DNA of 64,000 bases from Cytobacillus firmus (GTDB lineage: Bacteria; Bacillota; Bacilli; Bacillales; Cytobacillaceae): NCBI RefSeq assembly GCF_023612095.1, contig NZ_CP086235.1, positions 1,571,001 to 1,635,000 of the forward strand, read 5' to 3'. The notes below the pieces were generated by a model. The model was not told where the DNA came from and searched no databases. It saw only the letters and a list, made by a program, of their open reading frames with translations. The translations under genes and the position numbers were made by a program. This document shows positions 8,540 to 17,151 of this stretch, piece by piece; positions within the stretch are counted from its first letter, which is position 1; every line of letters starts with the position of its first letter.

Positions 8540-9433
8540 TCACACCCTTTCCTTTTGGACGAGCCATAATTTTGCTGTCTGTGAAAGGATGATAGTTAAA
8601 AACATGATGAAGAGGAAGGGAAGCATTAGGGACAGTGCCTTAATTTCATCATTAGATGATATGCTGAATAGAAGTTCCTTGCCTGCCCCGTTATAGCCTG
8701 CCAGCTTTTCAATGATTGGGAGGCTTGATAGGATATAGAGCATCACCAGCTGCGACTGGTTCATAATGGGGGACCAGCAATTCCAGAGCATGTGAAGAAG
8801 TGCTTTAAATTCGCCAAGCCCTTTTGCATATGCTGTGCGAACATACTCTTCGCCCATTTCATTTTCAAGAGCAGCCGATGTAAAACGGGACATGTGCAAA
8901 AATGGAAACAGGGATAATGAAATGAGCGGCAAAAAAAAGCTATACCAATTTTCATGTCCATATAGCTTAAAGTGCGGAAGACCATGCTGCATCATCAGAA
9001 TGAAAAGATACTGTATGGCAATAAACAGAAAAAAATCGGGTATGGAAGAAAACATCCAGGAAAGAAAATTCTGGAGTTTCCCGGTGAATTTTGTTCTCCG
9101 GTAAAATTGGACAGCACCCATTAGTGTGCCAAGAAGCATGCTGACCATGAAAGCAGGCAGAACAATTTTTAAGCTGCGCGCAACAAATATTCCAGCTTCA
9201 TCACTAACTGGGCGTCCGGTGCGGGCTTCCCCTAATCCTTTTTCAGTTAAAATATGGCCTGTGAAATCTTCAATTCTTTCCACATACAGTTCAAAGCTGA
9301 AGGGGTAATCTGCTTCAATTTGAAAGGCCGATAAAAAGGTTAATTCCTTTTCTCTTGGAAGAAAAAGAATCATGATAAATCCAATAATAATTAACATAAA
9401 TACACCTGTTGATTTTAAAATGCTTTGCAGCAA
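8540..9433 (-). CDS. OppB-type ABC transporter permease
   Basis: A 297-residue membrane protein with an N-terminal helix (MLIIIGFIMILFLP), an outside loop of about 70 residues, and five further helices. The cytoplasmic loop YVRTAYAKGLGEFKALLHML matches the EAA motif of peptide-importer permeases. It lies directly before the OppC-like partner. Its layout repeats the pair at 2899-6163 (outside loop with ARTGRPVSD, compare QTRPIAGD there), which suggests an old duplication followed by divergence; only the other copy gained a peptidase. The 205 bases to the divergent yprA hold both promoters. Confidence 0.8.
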   Translation of the reverse strand: MLQSILKSTGVFMLIIIGFIMILFLPREKELTFLSAFQIEADYPFSFELYVERIEDFTGHILTEKGLGEARTGRPVSDEAGIFVARSLKIVLPAFMVSMLLGTLMGAVQFYRRTKFTGKLQNFLSWMFSSIPDFFLFIAIQYLFILMMQHGLPHFKLYGHENWYSFFLPLISLSLFPFLHMSRFTSAALENEMGEEYVRTAYAKGLGEFKALLHMLWNCWSPIMNQSQLVMLYILSSLPIIEKLAGYNGAGKELLFSISSNDEIKALSLMLPFLFIMFLTIILSQTAKLWLVQKERV

Positions 9434-9597
9434 GACTTCACCTCATTTGAGAAAAAATGGATATATCATATTCTCTTATATTTAGAACTTTCAGTCAATT
9501 TTTTCTGTGAATCTGAAAAAAAGAGGAAAGACTTAAAGGCTTAATAGAACTTTTTCCATAAAAAGTTAATAGAAATTAAGAGTTTGCTCTGTTAGAA

Positions 9598-9611
9598 CGA
9601 ACGTTTATTCG
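9598..9611. promoter_or_regulatory. Candidate LexA (SOS) box before yprA
   Basis: CGAACGTTTATTCG matches the Bacillus LexA consensus CGAAC-N4-GTTCG except for one base (A for G). It lies just before a possible -10 (TAGAAT, 9613-9618) and 28 bases before the yprA start, so LexA binding would block the promoter. Confidence 0.5.
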
Positions 9612-9638
9612 ATAGAATAGAAACATGAGGTGAAATAG

Positions 9639-11939
9639 ATGAAAGTGCGAAAAAATTTGCCTGAAATCATGAAAGAGCTAATATCTGAACAGCAATATAA
9701 AGAGAATATTGTCCATTGGCACACAATAGAAGAAAAAGAGGCTAAAACTGCCAGTCTTCCGGAAAACATTCATCCATCATTAAAGGATGCACTGCAAAAA
9801 AGGGGCATTTCAAGGCTTTATACACATCAGAAAACATCTTATCAGACAGTCATGAATGGGGACAGTCTGGTAGCAGTTACTCCAACGGCATCTGGAAAAA
9901 CGCTTTGCTACAACCTTCCAGTCCTGCAGACGATCGTAAATGATCCGGATGCAAGGGCGCTTTATATGTTTCCGACAAAAGCATTGGCTCAGGACCAAAA
10001 AAGCGAAATCAATGAAATCATCCAGGAGTCCGGATTGGATATAAATTCCTATACATATGACGGGGATACACCGGCAAACATCCGGCAAAAAGTTCGCAGG
10101 GCCGGGCATGTGGTTATTACAAATCCGGACATGCTACACTCAGCAATATTGCCCCATCATACAAAGTGGGTATCCTTGTTTGAAAATTTAAAGTATGTGG
10201 TCATAGATGAACTTCATATTTACAGAGGTGTATTTGGCAGTCATGTAGCAAATGTTATTCGCCGCCTCAGGCGCATTTGCCGTTTTTATGGCAGCGACCC
10301 CATTTTTATCTGTACATCTGCAACAATAGCCAATCCTCTGGAGCTGGCAGAAAAGCTTACTGAAAAGCCGATGAAACTCGTGGATAATAATGGAGCACCA
10401 AGCGGGAAGAAACATTTTGTATTTTATAATCCCCCAATCGTCAATAAACCGCTGAATATCAGAAGAAGTGCAACTCTCGAAGCGAGAAAGCTCGCAGGAG
10501 AACTTCTGAAAAATAAAATCCAGACCATTGTATTTGCAAGAAGCAGGGTCAGAGTCGAAATTCTTTTGACGTACCTCCAGGAGCTGGTCAAACATAAACT
10601 GGGGCCTAAAGCTATTCGGGGTTATAGGGGCGGTTATTTGCCAACCCAGAGACGGGAAATTGAAAAAGGACTGCGTTCAGGGGAGATCTATGGAGTTGTC
10701 AGCACAAATGCCCTTGAACTGGGAGTGGATATCGGACAGCTGCAGGTTTGTGTCATGACCGGATATCCCGGTACCATTGCCAGCTCATGGCAGCAGGCTG
10801 GACGTGCAGGCAGAAGGCATGGTGAATCGCTTGTCATTATGGTGGCAAGCTCCAGTCCGCTGGATCAATATGTTATTCAAAATCCTGATTACTTTTTTAA
10901 TAAAAGTCCTGAAACAGCCAGAATAAATCCGGATAACCTTATTATTCTCGTTGATCATATCAAATGTGCAGCCTATGAGCTCCCTTTTAATGCCGGGGAA
11001 CGTTTTGGCACTTTTGAAACTGAAGAGGTATTGGAATACCTGGCGGAGGAAAGGGTGCTTCATCAGAACGGGGATAAATTTTATTGGATGAAAGACTCAT
11101 TTCCTGCCCACAACATCAGTCTCCGTTCAGCATCACAGGAAAATGTTATCATAATTGATCAGTCAGATATTGCGAATGTAAAAGTAATTGGTGAGATGGA
11201 CCGCTTTTCCGCTATGACCCTTCTTCACGATGAGGCAATCTATCTTCATCAGGGAACCCAGTTTCAGGTGGAAATGCTTGATTGGGAAGAGAAGAAAGCA
11301 TTTGTCAGGGAAGTGGATGTGGACTATTTTACCGATGCTAATCTGGCAGTAGAGCTTAAAGTGCTTGAGCAGGATAAAATCAGGTCGTCATCCTTTGGAG
11401 AGATTGGCTTTGGAGATGTCAGTGTTGTAGCAATGGCAACAATATTTAAAAAAATCAAGTTTGAAACACATGAAAATATCGGATCCGGTCCAATAACACT
11501 CCCTGAAGAAGAGCTCCATACAAGCTCAACCTGGCTTTCGTTTAACCCGGAGTCGCTGAATTATAAGCAGGACCGGCTTGAACAGGGACTCATTGGAACA
11601 GCACATGCGCTTAAGCATATTGTGCCGTTATTTGTTATGTGCGATCCTCAGGACGTTCATGTTATCCCGCAAGTGAAAGCTGCCCATAATGAAAAGCCGA
11701 CGATCTTTTTCTATGACAGGTATCCTGGCGGTGTAGGATTAAGTGAGAAAATTTTCGGGGGAATCGAACATATCATGAACGAAACGATGGAAATGGTATG
11801 CAGATGTGCATGTGACCATGGCTGTCCTTCCTGCATAGGAACAGATACCTCATCAGAAACGGCCAAAAAAGACGTACTCAGGATTCTCGGCTCTTTAAAA
11901 AATGGCGTTAATAGCGCAGGTGATAGAATTGTCCATTAA
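9639..11939 (+). CDS. yprA: DEAD/DEAH-box DNA helicase YprA (MrfA) with DUF1998
   Basis: A 766-residue superfamily 2 helicase. Walker A is TPTASGKT (residues 81-88), Walker B is DELH (190-193), motif III is TSATIA, and motif VI is QQAGRAGRR. The C-terminal DUF1998 region carries a four-cysteine zinc cluster (C723, C725, C729, C732 in CRCACDHGCPSC). In B. subtilis MrfA and its exonuclease partner MrfB form a repair route specific for mitomycin C adducts, independent of UvrABC. Here the partner yprB follows with overlapping ends, so they are one operon. The start ATG follows gaggtga. A candidate LexA box lies in the promoter. Confidence 0.9.
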   Translation: MKVRKNLPEIMKELISEQQYKENIVHWHTIEEKEAKTASLPENIHPSLKDALQKRGISRLYTHQKTSYQTVMNGDSLVAVTPTASGKTLCYNLPVLQTIVNDPDARALYMFPTKALAQDQKSEINEIIQESGLDINSYTYDGDTPANIRQKVRRAGHVVITNPDMLHSAILPHHTKWVSLFENLKYVVIDELHIYRGVFGSHVANVIRRLRRICRFYGSDPIFICTSATIANPLELAEKLTEKPMKLVDNNGAPSGKKHFVFYNPPIVNKPLNIRRSATLEARKLAGELLKNKIQTIVFARSRVRVEILLTYLQELVKHKLGPKAIRGYRGGYLPTQRREIEKGLRSGEIYGVVSTNALELGVDIGQLQVCVMTGYPGTIASSWQQAGRAGRRHGESLVIMVASSSPLDQYVIQNPDYFFNKSPETARINPDNLIILVDHIKCAAYELPFNAGERFGTFETEEVLEYLAEERVLHQNGDKFYWMKDSFPAHNISLRSASQENVIIIDQSDIANVKVIGEMDRFSAMTLLHDEAIYLHQGTQFQVEMLDWEEKKAFVREVDVDYFTDANLAVELKVLEQDKIRSSSFGEIGFGDVSVVAMATIFKKIKFETHENIGSGPITLPEEELHTSSTWLSFNPESLNYKQDRLEQGLIGTAHALKHIVPLFVMCDPQDVHVIPQVKAAHNEKPTIFFYDRYPGGVGLSEKIFGGIEHIMNETMEMVCRCACDHGCPSCIGTDTSSETAKKDVLRILGSLKNGVNSAGDRIVH

Positions 11940-13185
11940 AAACAAGCTGAACAGGCTTAAGGGCCATCTTGGGACAGATAACGACAAACAGCCTTCATCC
12001 GTCCAAAAACAGCAGGAGAATAAGACCGATGTTCCTTTTAAAGAAGTATGGGCTAATGAAGGGGTTTATCCATATTATTTTGAAGACTCTTACTGTCTTG
12101 TAAGAGAAAAGGAATACAGCCTTGATTACAGGCATGGAATCTATTCTTTTGGGCAGTTTACTGCAGCGGTGGATGCCTGGAATTCTTCCAGCTTAAGGCA
12201 TCCGCTGTCTGCTTCCGGTCACGGGCCTGAAAATCTTTTCTTTTTTGATACAGAGACAACTGGATTGGGCGGAGGGACTGGCAATACTATTTTCCTTCTT
12301 GGCCAAGCCAGCCTGCAGGGAAGCAAAATAAAGCTGAAACAGCATATTCTTCCTCAGCCGGGTGCTGAGATAGCTTTATATAAAAGTTTTCTGGAAAGCA
12401 TTGATTATTCAACAATGGTCACATATAACGGGAAAGCTTTCGACTGGCCGCAGGTTAAAACGAGACATACCCTGTTAAGGGAGCATGTTCCAAAACTGCC
12501 GCCCTTTGGACATTTTGATTTATATCATGCTGCAAGGAGAATGTGGAAGCATAAGCTTGAAAGAATAAAGCTTGCTGCAGTGGAGAAGGATGTTCTGGGG
12601 ATTGAAAGAAAAGACGATATTCCAGGGTTTCTGGCACCAATGATTTATTTTGATTTTATTGAAAGAAAAGATCCTGAAGGCATGCTGGGAATCATAAAGC
12701 ATAATGAAATTGATATCCTATCCCTGATCAGCCTGTATACACATCTTTCTTTCCAGATACTGCAGCTCGATGAAAAACAGACTTCCCGTGAGGTTTATGA
12801 AGTAGGAAGGTGGCTGTCAACACTGGGTGAATCTTCAGAGGCGGCAATTGCCTTCAATAAAATATCTGAAGGAGAGTCTTCTGAAGCTTTGGATGCCAGG
12901 TTTGCATTAGCTTTTGAGCATAAAAAACATAAAAATTGGGATGAGGCAGCAAAACTATGGAAGGATATTGCTGAAAAAGGCTTGATCAATATGAAGGTAA
13001 TATCCTGTGTTGAACTGGCCAAGATCTATGAGCATCGATTAAAGGATATTGACCAGGCATTAAAATACTCGGAAAAAGCGTTTAACCTGCTGGAGGCAGA
13101 TACCGGAACAGAAAAGCTGAAAATAAAACAGGAAGATCTACACCGGCGGATTGTACGGCTTGAACGAAAATTTAATCATGCTTAA
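11929..13185 (+). CDS. yprB: DEDD-type 3'-5' exonuclease YprB (MrfB)
   Basis: A 419-residue protein. The RNase H-like exonuclease domain begins at FFDTETTGLGGGTGN (D107 and E109 are metal ligands) and continues through TYNGKAFDWPQ and FDLYHAARR, ending with a YKH/HNEIDILSL segment containing the last acidic residue. The C-terminal third (EVGRWLSTLGESSEAAIAFN, then FEHKKHKNWDEAAKLWKDIA) looks like TPR repeats. The frame is open from ATG 11902, but AGGTGAT at 11918-11924 fits TTG 11929 (reading SIKNKLNRLKGHL), which I prefer; this start overlaps the yprA end by 11 bases. It should act with YprA in mitomycin-lesion repair. Confidence 0.85.
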   Translation: MSIKNKLNRLKGHLGTDNDKQPSSVQKQQENKTDVPFKEVWANEGVYPYYFEDSYCLVREKEYSLDYRHGIYSFGQFTAAVDAWNSSSLRHPLSASGHGPENLFFFDTETTGLGGGTGNTIFLLGQASLQGSKIKLKQHILPQPGAEIALYKSFLESIDYSTMVTYNGKAFDWPQVKTRHTLLREHVPKLPPFGHFDLYHAARRMWKHKLERIKLAAVEKDVLGIERKDDIPGFLAPMIYFDFIERKDPEGMLGIIKHNEIDILSLISLYTHLSFQILQLDEKQTSREVYEVGRWLSTLGESSEAAIAFNKISEGESSEALDARFALAFEHKKHKNWDEAAKLWKDIAEKGLINMKVISCVELAKIYEHRLKDIDQALKYSEKAFNLLEADTGTEKLKIKQEDLHRRIVRLERKFNHA

Positions 13186-13322
13186 ATCTCTCTGTAACAT
13201 AATTTTAATATACCAGACAAAAAAATCCACTATTTCCTAGTTGTATGTACTTCTTCTAACAGTTAAAATTATAAATTGTGTGGTACTTTTTTAGGAATTT
13301 TATATAGTGAGGCTGGTATAAA

Positions 13323-13418
13323 ATGTATAAAGCAATCTTATTTTTATTCTTCCTTGTAATTTTCACTACTGCAATCGTTTTCTCCAATTTAAAAGACAGT
13401 TTCTACAGTATGCTCTAA
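13323..13418 (+). CDS. 31-residue single-pass membrane microprotein
   Basis: An ATG-started frame of 31 residues: MYKAILFLFFLVIFTTAIVF, then a short polar tail ending FYSML. Nearly all of the first 21 residues form one membrane helix. A gagg lies 10 bases upstream. It is isolated in the 330 bases between yprB and cotD. Its length, hydrophobicity and site support translation, but I know no family name. Confidence 0.45.
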   Translation: MYKAILFLFFLVIFTTAIVFSNLKDSFYSML

Positions 13419-13515
13419 GGCTAGTACCTATAAAATAGGTGTTTTCATTAGTACAAGATTACTCTTTCTAACATAGGTTGTTAATGTAAAAACAATTTCG
13501 AAAGGGGATCTTTAC

Positions 13516-13893
13516 ATGTATTGCAGACCAAGACCTTCGCAGGTGATGCCTGCTGTTGTTCATCCGACAAAGTGCTGTGTAACTCATTCGTTCCAGAACA
13601 TTGTGGTTCCGCACATTCATCCTACACATCATACTCATGTAAACCACATTAACTATCAGAATCAGCACTCTTACCCACAAACGCAGTCAAATGTTAACCA
13701 GGTGACACAATCAAATGTGAACATGGGACCGAGACCTGGTGTGGCAGGTGCATATAGCCCAGGAATGGGTCCAGGTATGGGAATGGGCCCAGGAATGGGA
13801 ATGGGTCCGGGATATGGCGGACCTGGAACTGGCGTAGCTGGAGCATCAACTGGTATGGGTCCAAAACAAGGGCCGGGCTTTTCAGGCAGATAA
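13516..13893 (+). CDS. cotD: Spore coat protein CotD
   Basis: A 125-residue protein. Its N-terminal half is rich in His, Cys, Pro and Asn (MYCRPRPSQVMPAVVHPTKC, then HPTHHTHVNHINYQNQH), as in B. subtilis CotD, an inner-coat protein. The C-terminal half is a Gly/Met/Pro repeat (GMGPGMGMGPGMGMGPGYGG), longer than the B. subtilis form and probably variable between strains. aaaggggat precedes the ATG. Upstream, acataggttg is loosely like a sigma-K -10 (CATANNNTA), as expected of a mother-cell coat gene, but the match is weak. Confidence 0.85.
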   Translation: MYCRPRPSQVMPAVVHPTKCCVTHSFQNIVVPHIHPTHHTHVNHINYQNQHSYPQTQSNVNQVTQSNVNMGPRPGVAGAYSPGMGPGMGMGPGMGMGPGYGGPGTGVAGASTGMGPKQGPGFSGR

Positions 13894-13896
13894 TGA

Positions 13897-13921
13897 ACAA
13901 GGGCTTTTGCCCTTGTTTTAT
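13897..13921 (+). terminator. Terminator after cotD
   Basis: AACAAGGGC-tttt-GCCCTTGTT is followed by a T-rich stretch, 3 bases after the cotD stop. Confidence 0.85.
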
Positions 13922-13972
13922 TTTTATTAAATGGCAGCATTCCAAGCCAGATTTCTTTAAGGAGTTTTGCAA

Positions 13973-14542
13973 TTGACAAAAGTAGCAGTTATTTCAGGGT
14001 ATAAGCCTTTTGAGGTAGGGATATTTAAAAATGATGACCCTGCTGCCGGCTATATCAAAACCGCAATCAGAAAAAGCCTGCTTTCATTGCTGGATGGCGG
14101 TCTCGAATGGGTAATCATCAGCGGGCAGCTTGGTGCAGAACTTTGGGCAGCTGAAGTTGTATATGATCTTCAGCTTGAAGGTTACGAAGACCTGAAGCTT
14201 GCAGTCATTACTCCCTTTTTAGATCAGGAAGCTTCCTGGAAGGATGCCAACAAGGAATGGTATGAATCCATATTGGCTCAGGCAGATTTTGTGGATTCAG
14301 TAACAAAAAAACCATATGAAAGCCCGCAGCAGTTCAGATTAAAAAATCATTTTTTGATCAGTAAAAGTGATGTTCTGCTGCTGTTTTATGATATGGAAAA
14401 AGAGGGAAGCCCAAAGTATCTGTATGAAACCGCAAAAAAATATCAGGAAGAAAATGAATATGATATTAGACTAATCACCTTTTATGATTTACAATTGATT
14501 ATAGAAGAAGAACAATTCTCTCAGAGAGACACATTTGAATAA
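13973..14542 (+). CDS. ypsA: YpsA, SLOG-superfamily protein (DUF1273)
   Basis: A 189-residue protein closely following B. subtilis Yps[16 protein letters not shown] near the start, [20 protein letters not shown] in the middle, then [14 protein letters not shown] and [19 protein letters not shown]. The Rossmann-like SLOG fold suggests binding of a nucleotide or ADP-ribose-type ligand. In B. subtilis and Staphylococcus aureus, YpsA affects cell division and works with the neighbouring GpsB. Starts are TTG: aaggag at 13959-13964 fits TTG 13973 (8 bases) better than TTG 13967 (2 bases). gpsB follows in the same direction after 80 bases. Confidence 0.9.
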   Translation: MTKVAVISGYKPFEVGIFKNDDPAAGYIKTAIRKSLLSLLDGGLEWVIISGQLGAELWAAEVVYDLQLEGYEDLKLAVITPFLDQEASWKDANKEWYESILAQADFVDSVTKKPYESPQQFRLKNHFLISKSDVLLLFYDMEKEGSPKYLYETAKKYQEENEYDIRLITFYDLQLIIEEEQFSQRDTFE

Positions 14543-14622
14543 TGCTCAGATAAATTGACAAATGTACATATCTCTGGAAAAATAGTATTAATTATGATTG
14601 CCGATATACTGAGGTGAGTGTC

Positions 14623-14922
14623 ATGCTATCCGATAAAATTAAATTAACTGCAAAAGATATTTTGGAAAAAGAGTTTAAGACAGCCATGAGAGGCTACAAG
14701 CCTGAAGATGTGGATAAGTTTTTAGATGTTGTCATTAAAGACTATGAAGCATTCCATCAGGAAATTGAAGATCTGCAGCTGGAAAATATGAAGCTGAAAA
14801 AACAGGTTGAGGAAGCTTCACGCAGACCTGCAGCACAAACTGCGGGAACAACCAATTTTGACATCCTAAAAAGATTATCAAACCTGGAAAAACACGTTTT
14901 TGGCAGTAAATTGTATGATTGA
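14623..14922 (+). CDS. gpsB: Cell division protein GpsB (DivIVA family)
   Basis: A 99-residue DivIVA-like coiled-coil protein. The N-terminal membrane-binding/dimer domain reads [24 protein letters not shown], followed by a coiled coil ([18 protein letters not shown]), a linker, and the trimerising C-terminus [20 protein letters not shown], almost the same as B. subtilis. GpsB moves penicillin-binding protein 1 between the septum and side wall. A GTG at 14614 is in frame, but gaggtg at 14611-14616 points to ATG 14623 (MLSDKIKL), the family start. Confidence 0.95.
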   Translation: MLSDKIKLTAKDILEKEFKTAMRGYKPEDVDKFLDVVIKDYEAFHQEIEDLQLENMKLKKQVEEASRRPAAQTAGTTNFDILKRLSNLEKHVFGSKLYD

Positions 14923-14954
14923 CAGTATTTATCGGACTTTCCAGTTTAAAACCA

Positions 14955-14983
14955 TTGCTATTCTATCACAGATTACATATAAT
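14955..14983 (+). promoter_or_regulatory. Sigma-A promoter of rnpB
   Basis: TTGCTA (14955-14960) and TATAAT (14978-14983) are separated by 17 bases, placing the transcript start near 14990, a few bases before the RNase P RNA P1 helix. Confidence 0.85.
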
Positions 14984-14990
14984 ATTCTTT

Positions 14991-15404
14991 GTGATCATTA
15001 ATAGCGTTCGGGTAATCGCTGCAATATATCTTATATTGTAGAGGAAAGTCCATGCTCGCACAGGCTGAGATGCCTGTAGTGTTCGTGCCTAGCGAATTCA
15101 TAAGCTAGGGCAGTCGGAGTTTATTCGGCTGACGGCAGGGAAAATGCCTAAGTCCTTCGGGATATGGCATGAATACCTTGAAAGTGCCACAGTGACGTAG
15201 CCTTTTCAGAAATGAAAAGGGTGGAACGAGGTAAACCCCGCGAGCGAGAAACCCAAATGATGGTAGGGGCACTTTCCCTGAGGAAATGAACAACGGGAAG
15301 GACAGGCAGATGCCTGTAGATAGATGATTGCCACCTGAGTACGAGACATTTGTCGCTTGCAGTACTACGGTACAAAACATGGCTTACAGAACGTTATTAG
15401 TGAG
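14991..15404 (+). ncRNA. rnpB: RNase P RNA, Bacillus type B
   Basis: This matches B. subtilis RNase P RNA through its core: gcgttcgggtaatcgctgca at the 5' side, gaggaaagtccatgctcgca, the gtgccacagtgacgtag stretch, gtggaacgaggtaaaccccg, gagcgagaaacccaaat, tagatagatgattgcc, and acaaaacatggcttacagaa at the 3' side. The P1 helix pairs cattaatagcgttc (14996-15009) with gaacgttattagtg (15389-15402). It is the catalytic RNA that trims 5' leaders from tRNA precursors. A sigma-A promoter precedes it and a strong terminator follows. The ends are set by P1 and are accurate to a few bases. Confidence 0.97.
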
Positions 15405-15426
15405 ACAGTATGAGTGTTATAAATTC

Positions 15427-15455
15427 AAGCTCTCCTTTTTGGGAGAGCTTTTTTA
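15427..15455 (+). terminator. Terminator after rnpB
   Basis: AAGCTCTCC-ttttt-GGGAGAGCTT is followed by a T run, 22 bases after the RNase P RNA. Confidence 0.9.
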
Positions 15456-15531
15456 CTTTGCTGCAGGCTGGTAAGAAATATATGCTAGTTCCAGAAAAAT
15501 TGATGTTAAAAATATTGGTCTAATTTACTGA

Positions 15532-15655
15532 GTTGATTGGAGTGGAGGGTGCTTGACTCCTGCGGGAAGAGAGGGAGCGGGAGACCCCGCAGGCGAAGCC
15601 GAGGAGGCTCCCGTTCCTCCCGCGGAAAGCAAGTGCCCGCAGCGGAAATCAACGG
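15532..15655 (+). repeat. Dispersed GC-rich repeat, family A, copy 1
   Basis: About 120 bases beginning ttgattggagtggagggtgc and ending gcagcggaaatcaac. The ends are inverted (GTTGATT…AATCAAC). Inner blocks gactcc-gcggga, gagaccccgcaggcg and gaggaggctc are shared with the copies at 21755-21886 (opposite strand) and 33332-33461. It has no coding frame and is likely a mobile or structured interspersed element of the Bacillaceae. Confidence 0.8.
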
Positions 15656-15838
15656 ACTAATTCATTATTGAAACAAACTATTAGAATAAAGCAAAGCTGA
15701 GTTCAAGATGACTAAGCAGAGGACCTGAGAGTCTCATTGCGGCTTAAGAAATAAACAGATATACTTTAAGTGTTGATTGCTATGCCCAGTTAGGGTATAC
15801 ATAATAGAAATAAGAATTAGGTTAGGGTGAAAATAAAT

Positions 15839-16978
15839 ATGTCTAAATACGATTTAATCGCCACTACGGCCATGGGCCTTGAGGCACTTGCTGCCAAAGA
15901 AGTGCGCGATCTTGGATATGAATGTGAAGTTGAAAATGGCAGAATAACCTTTAAAGGCGATGAAGCTGCAATTGTCCGGTCTAATTTATGGCTGAGAACA
16001 GCAGATCGGGTTCGCATTAAAGTTGGAGAATTCAAAGCAACAAGCTTTGACGAGCTTTTTGAAAAAACAAAAGCGCTGCCCTGGGAAAGGTATATGCCGG
16101 AAAACGCCGAATTCCCAGTATCAGGTAAATCTGTAAAGTCCAAGCTTTTTTCTGTTTCCGATTGTCAGGCGATTGTCAAGAAAGCAATCGTGGAACGGAT
16201 GAGAACAAAGTATAATAAGACAGGCTGGCTTGAAGAAAATGGCCCCCTATTTAAATTAGAAGTCGCTCTCCATAAGGATGTAGCCCTTCTGACCATCGAT
16301 GCCAGCGGAAGTGGCCTCCATAAACGGGGATATCGTGCAGGGCAGGGTGAAGCACCTCTGAAGGAAACACTTGCAGCTGCATTGGTTATGCTGACAAATT
16401 GGAACGCTGATAAACCATTTGCTGATCCCTTCTGCGGATCCGGCACTATCCCGATAGAAGCAGCATTAATCGGCCAGAATATTGCACCTGGTTTTAATCG
16501 TGAATTCATTTCGGAAGGATGGTCCTGGATTCCTGAAAAAGTCTGGGAAGATGGAAGAAATGAAGCTGAAGACCTGGCAAACTATGATCAGCCACTCGAT
16601 ATAACAGGTGCAGACATTGATCACAGGATGGTTAAGATAGCAGAAGAAAATGCTTTCGAAGCTGGATTGGGTGATTTGATCAACTTTAAACAAATGCAAG
16701 TGCGTGATTTTACGACTCCTAAGGAATATGGTGTCATTGTCGGGAATCCTCCATATGGGGAGCGCCTTGGTGAAAAGGCTGCGGTACAGCGCATGTATGC
16801 TGAGATGGGAAATGCCTTTGCTCCTCTTGACACGTGGTCCATTTATATCCTGACTTCAGACGAGGAATTTGAAAATCACTATGGAAGAAAAGCAACTAAA
16901 AAAAGAAAGCTCTTCAATGGTTTTATCCGTACAGACTATTATCAGTACTGGGGCAAAAGACCGCCGAGAAATAATTAG
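15839..16978 (+). CDS. ypsC: THUMP-domain RNA methyltransferase (YpsC/RlmL-like)
   Basis: A 379-residue protein. An N-terminal ferredoxin-like/THUMP region (about residues 1-155) binds RNA. The Rossmann methyltransferase domain follows: FADPFCGSGTIPIEAAL is the SAM-binding motif and VGNPPYGERLG (N303-P-P-Y306) is the catalytic NPPY motif for N-methylation of a base. It matches B. subtilis YpsC, related to the N-terminal half of E. coli RlmL, which makes m2G in 23S rRNA; the exact target here is inferred. GTG 15827 is in frame, but agggtga fits ATG 15839 (MSKYDLIATTAMGLEALA). It follows rnpB as in B. subtilis. Confidence 0.9.
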   Translation: MSKYDLIATTAMGLEALAAKEVRDLGYECEVENGRITFKGDEAAIVRSNLWLRTADRVRIKVGEFKATSFDELFEKTKALPWERYMPENAEFPVSGKSVKSKLFSVSDCQAIVKKAIVERMRTKYNKTGWLEENGPLFKLEVALHKDVALLTIDASGSGLHKRGYRAGQGEAPLKETLAAALVMLTNWNADKPFADPFCGSGTIPIEAALIGQNIAPGFNREFISEGWSWIPEKVWEDGRNEAEDLANYDQPLDITGADIDHRMVKIAEENAFEAGLGDLINFKQMQVRDFTTPKEYGVIVGNPPYGERLGEKAAVQRMYAEMGNAFAPLDTWSIYILTSDEEFENHYGRKATKKRKLFNGFIRTDYYQYWGKRPPRNN

Positions 16979-17007
16979 CAGCATAAGCATAAAACCTCCT
17001 GAAACTG

Positions 17008-17060
17008 TATAGAATATATCTATCTGATTCTTTTTTCAAAACATCAGAATCTATATTCTA
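17008..17060. other. Long AT-rich inverted repeat after ypsC
   Basis: TAGAATATA…GATTCT and AGAATC…TATATTCTA pair across a short loop. There is no T tract, so this is not a standard terminator. It could protect the ypsC mRNA end. Confidence 0.4.
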
Positions 17061-17069
17061 CTTCTAGAG

Positions 17070-17138
17070 CTGTCTAGCTCCAGCGCCTACCCCCTCGAGG
17101 GGATTGTCGGGGGTGGGCAAGGCGCTTGCTCTTTTCTA
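17070..17138 (+). repeat. Dispersed repeat, family B, short copy
   Basis: Begins ctgtctagctccagcgcc and ends ggcgcttgctcttttct. The two ends pair (CAGCGCC/GGCGCTTG), with a ccccctcgagg core. The same ends and cgag core occur at 52243-52364. It stops 1-2 bases before the ribosome binding site of the next small gene. Confidence 0.75.
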
Positions 17139-17151
17139 AGGAGGGGTGGCA

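Noticed and set aside
11902..11928. ATG 11902 as the yprB start
   Set aside because: No ribosome site precedes it; AGGTGAT fits TTG 11929, where family-like sequence begins.
13671..13979. Proline-rich minus-strand frames opposite cotD
   Set aside because: They are the mirror of the Gly/Met/Pro repeat of CotD and have no start site of their own.
15105..15380. Minus-strand frames inside the RNase P RNA
   Set aside because: They lie wholly in rnpB; the RNA match is unmistakable and explains the sequence.
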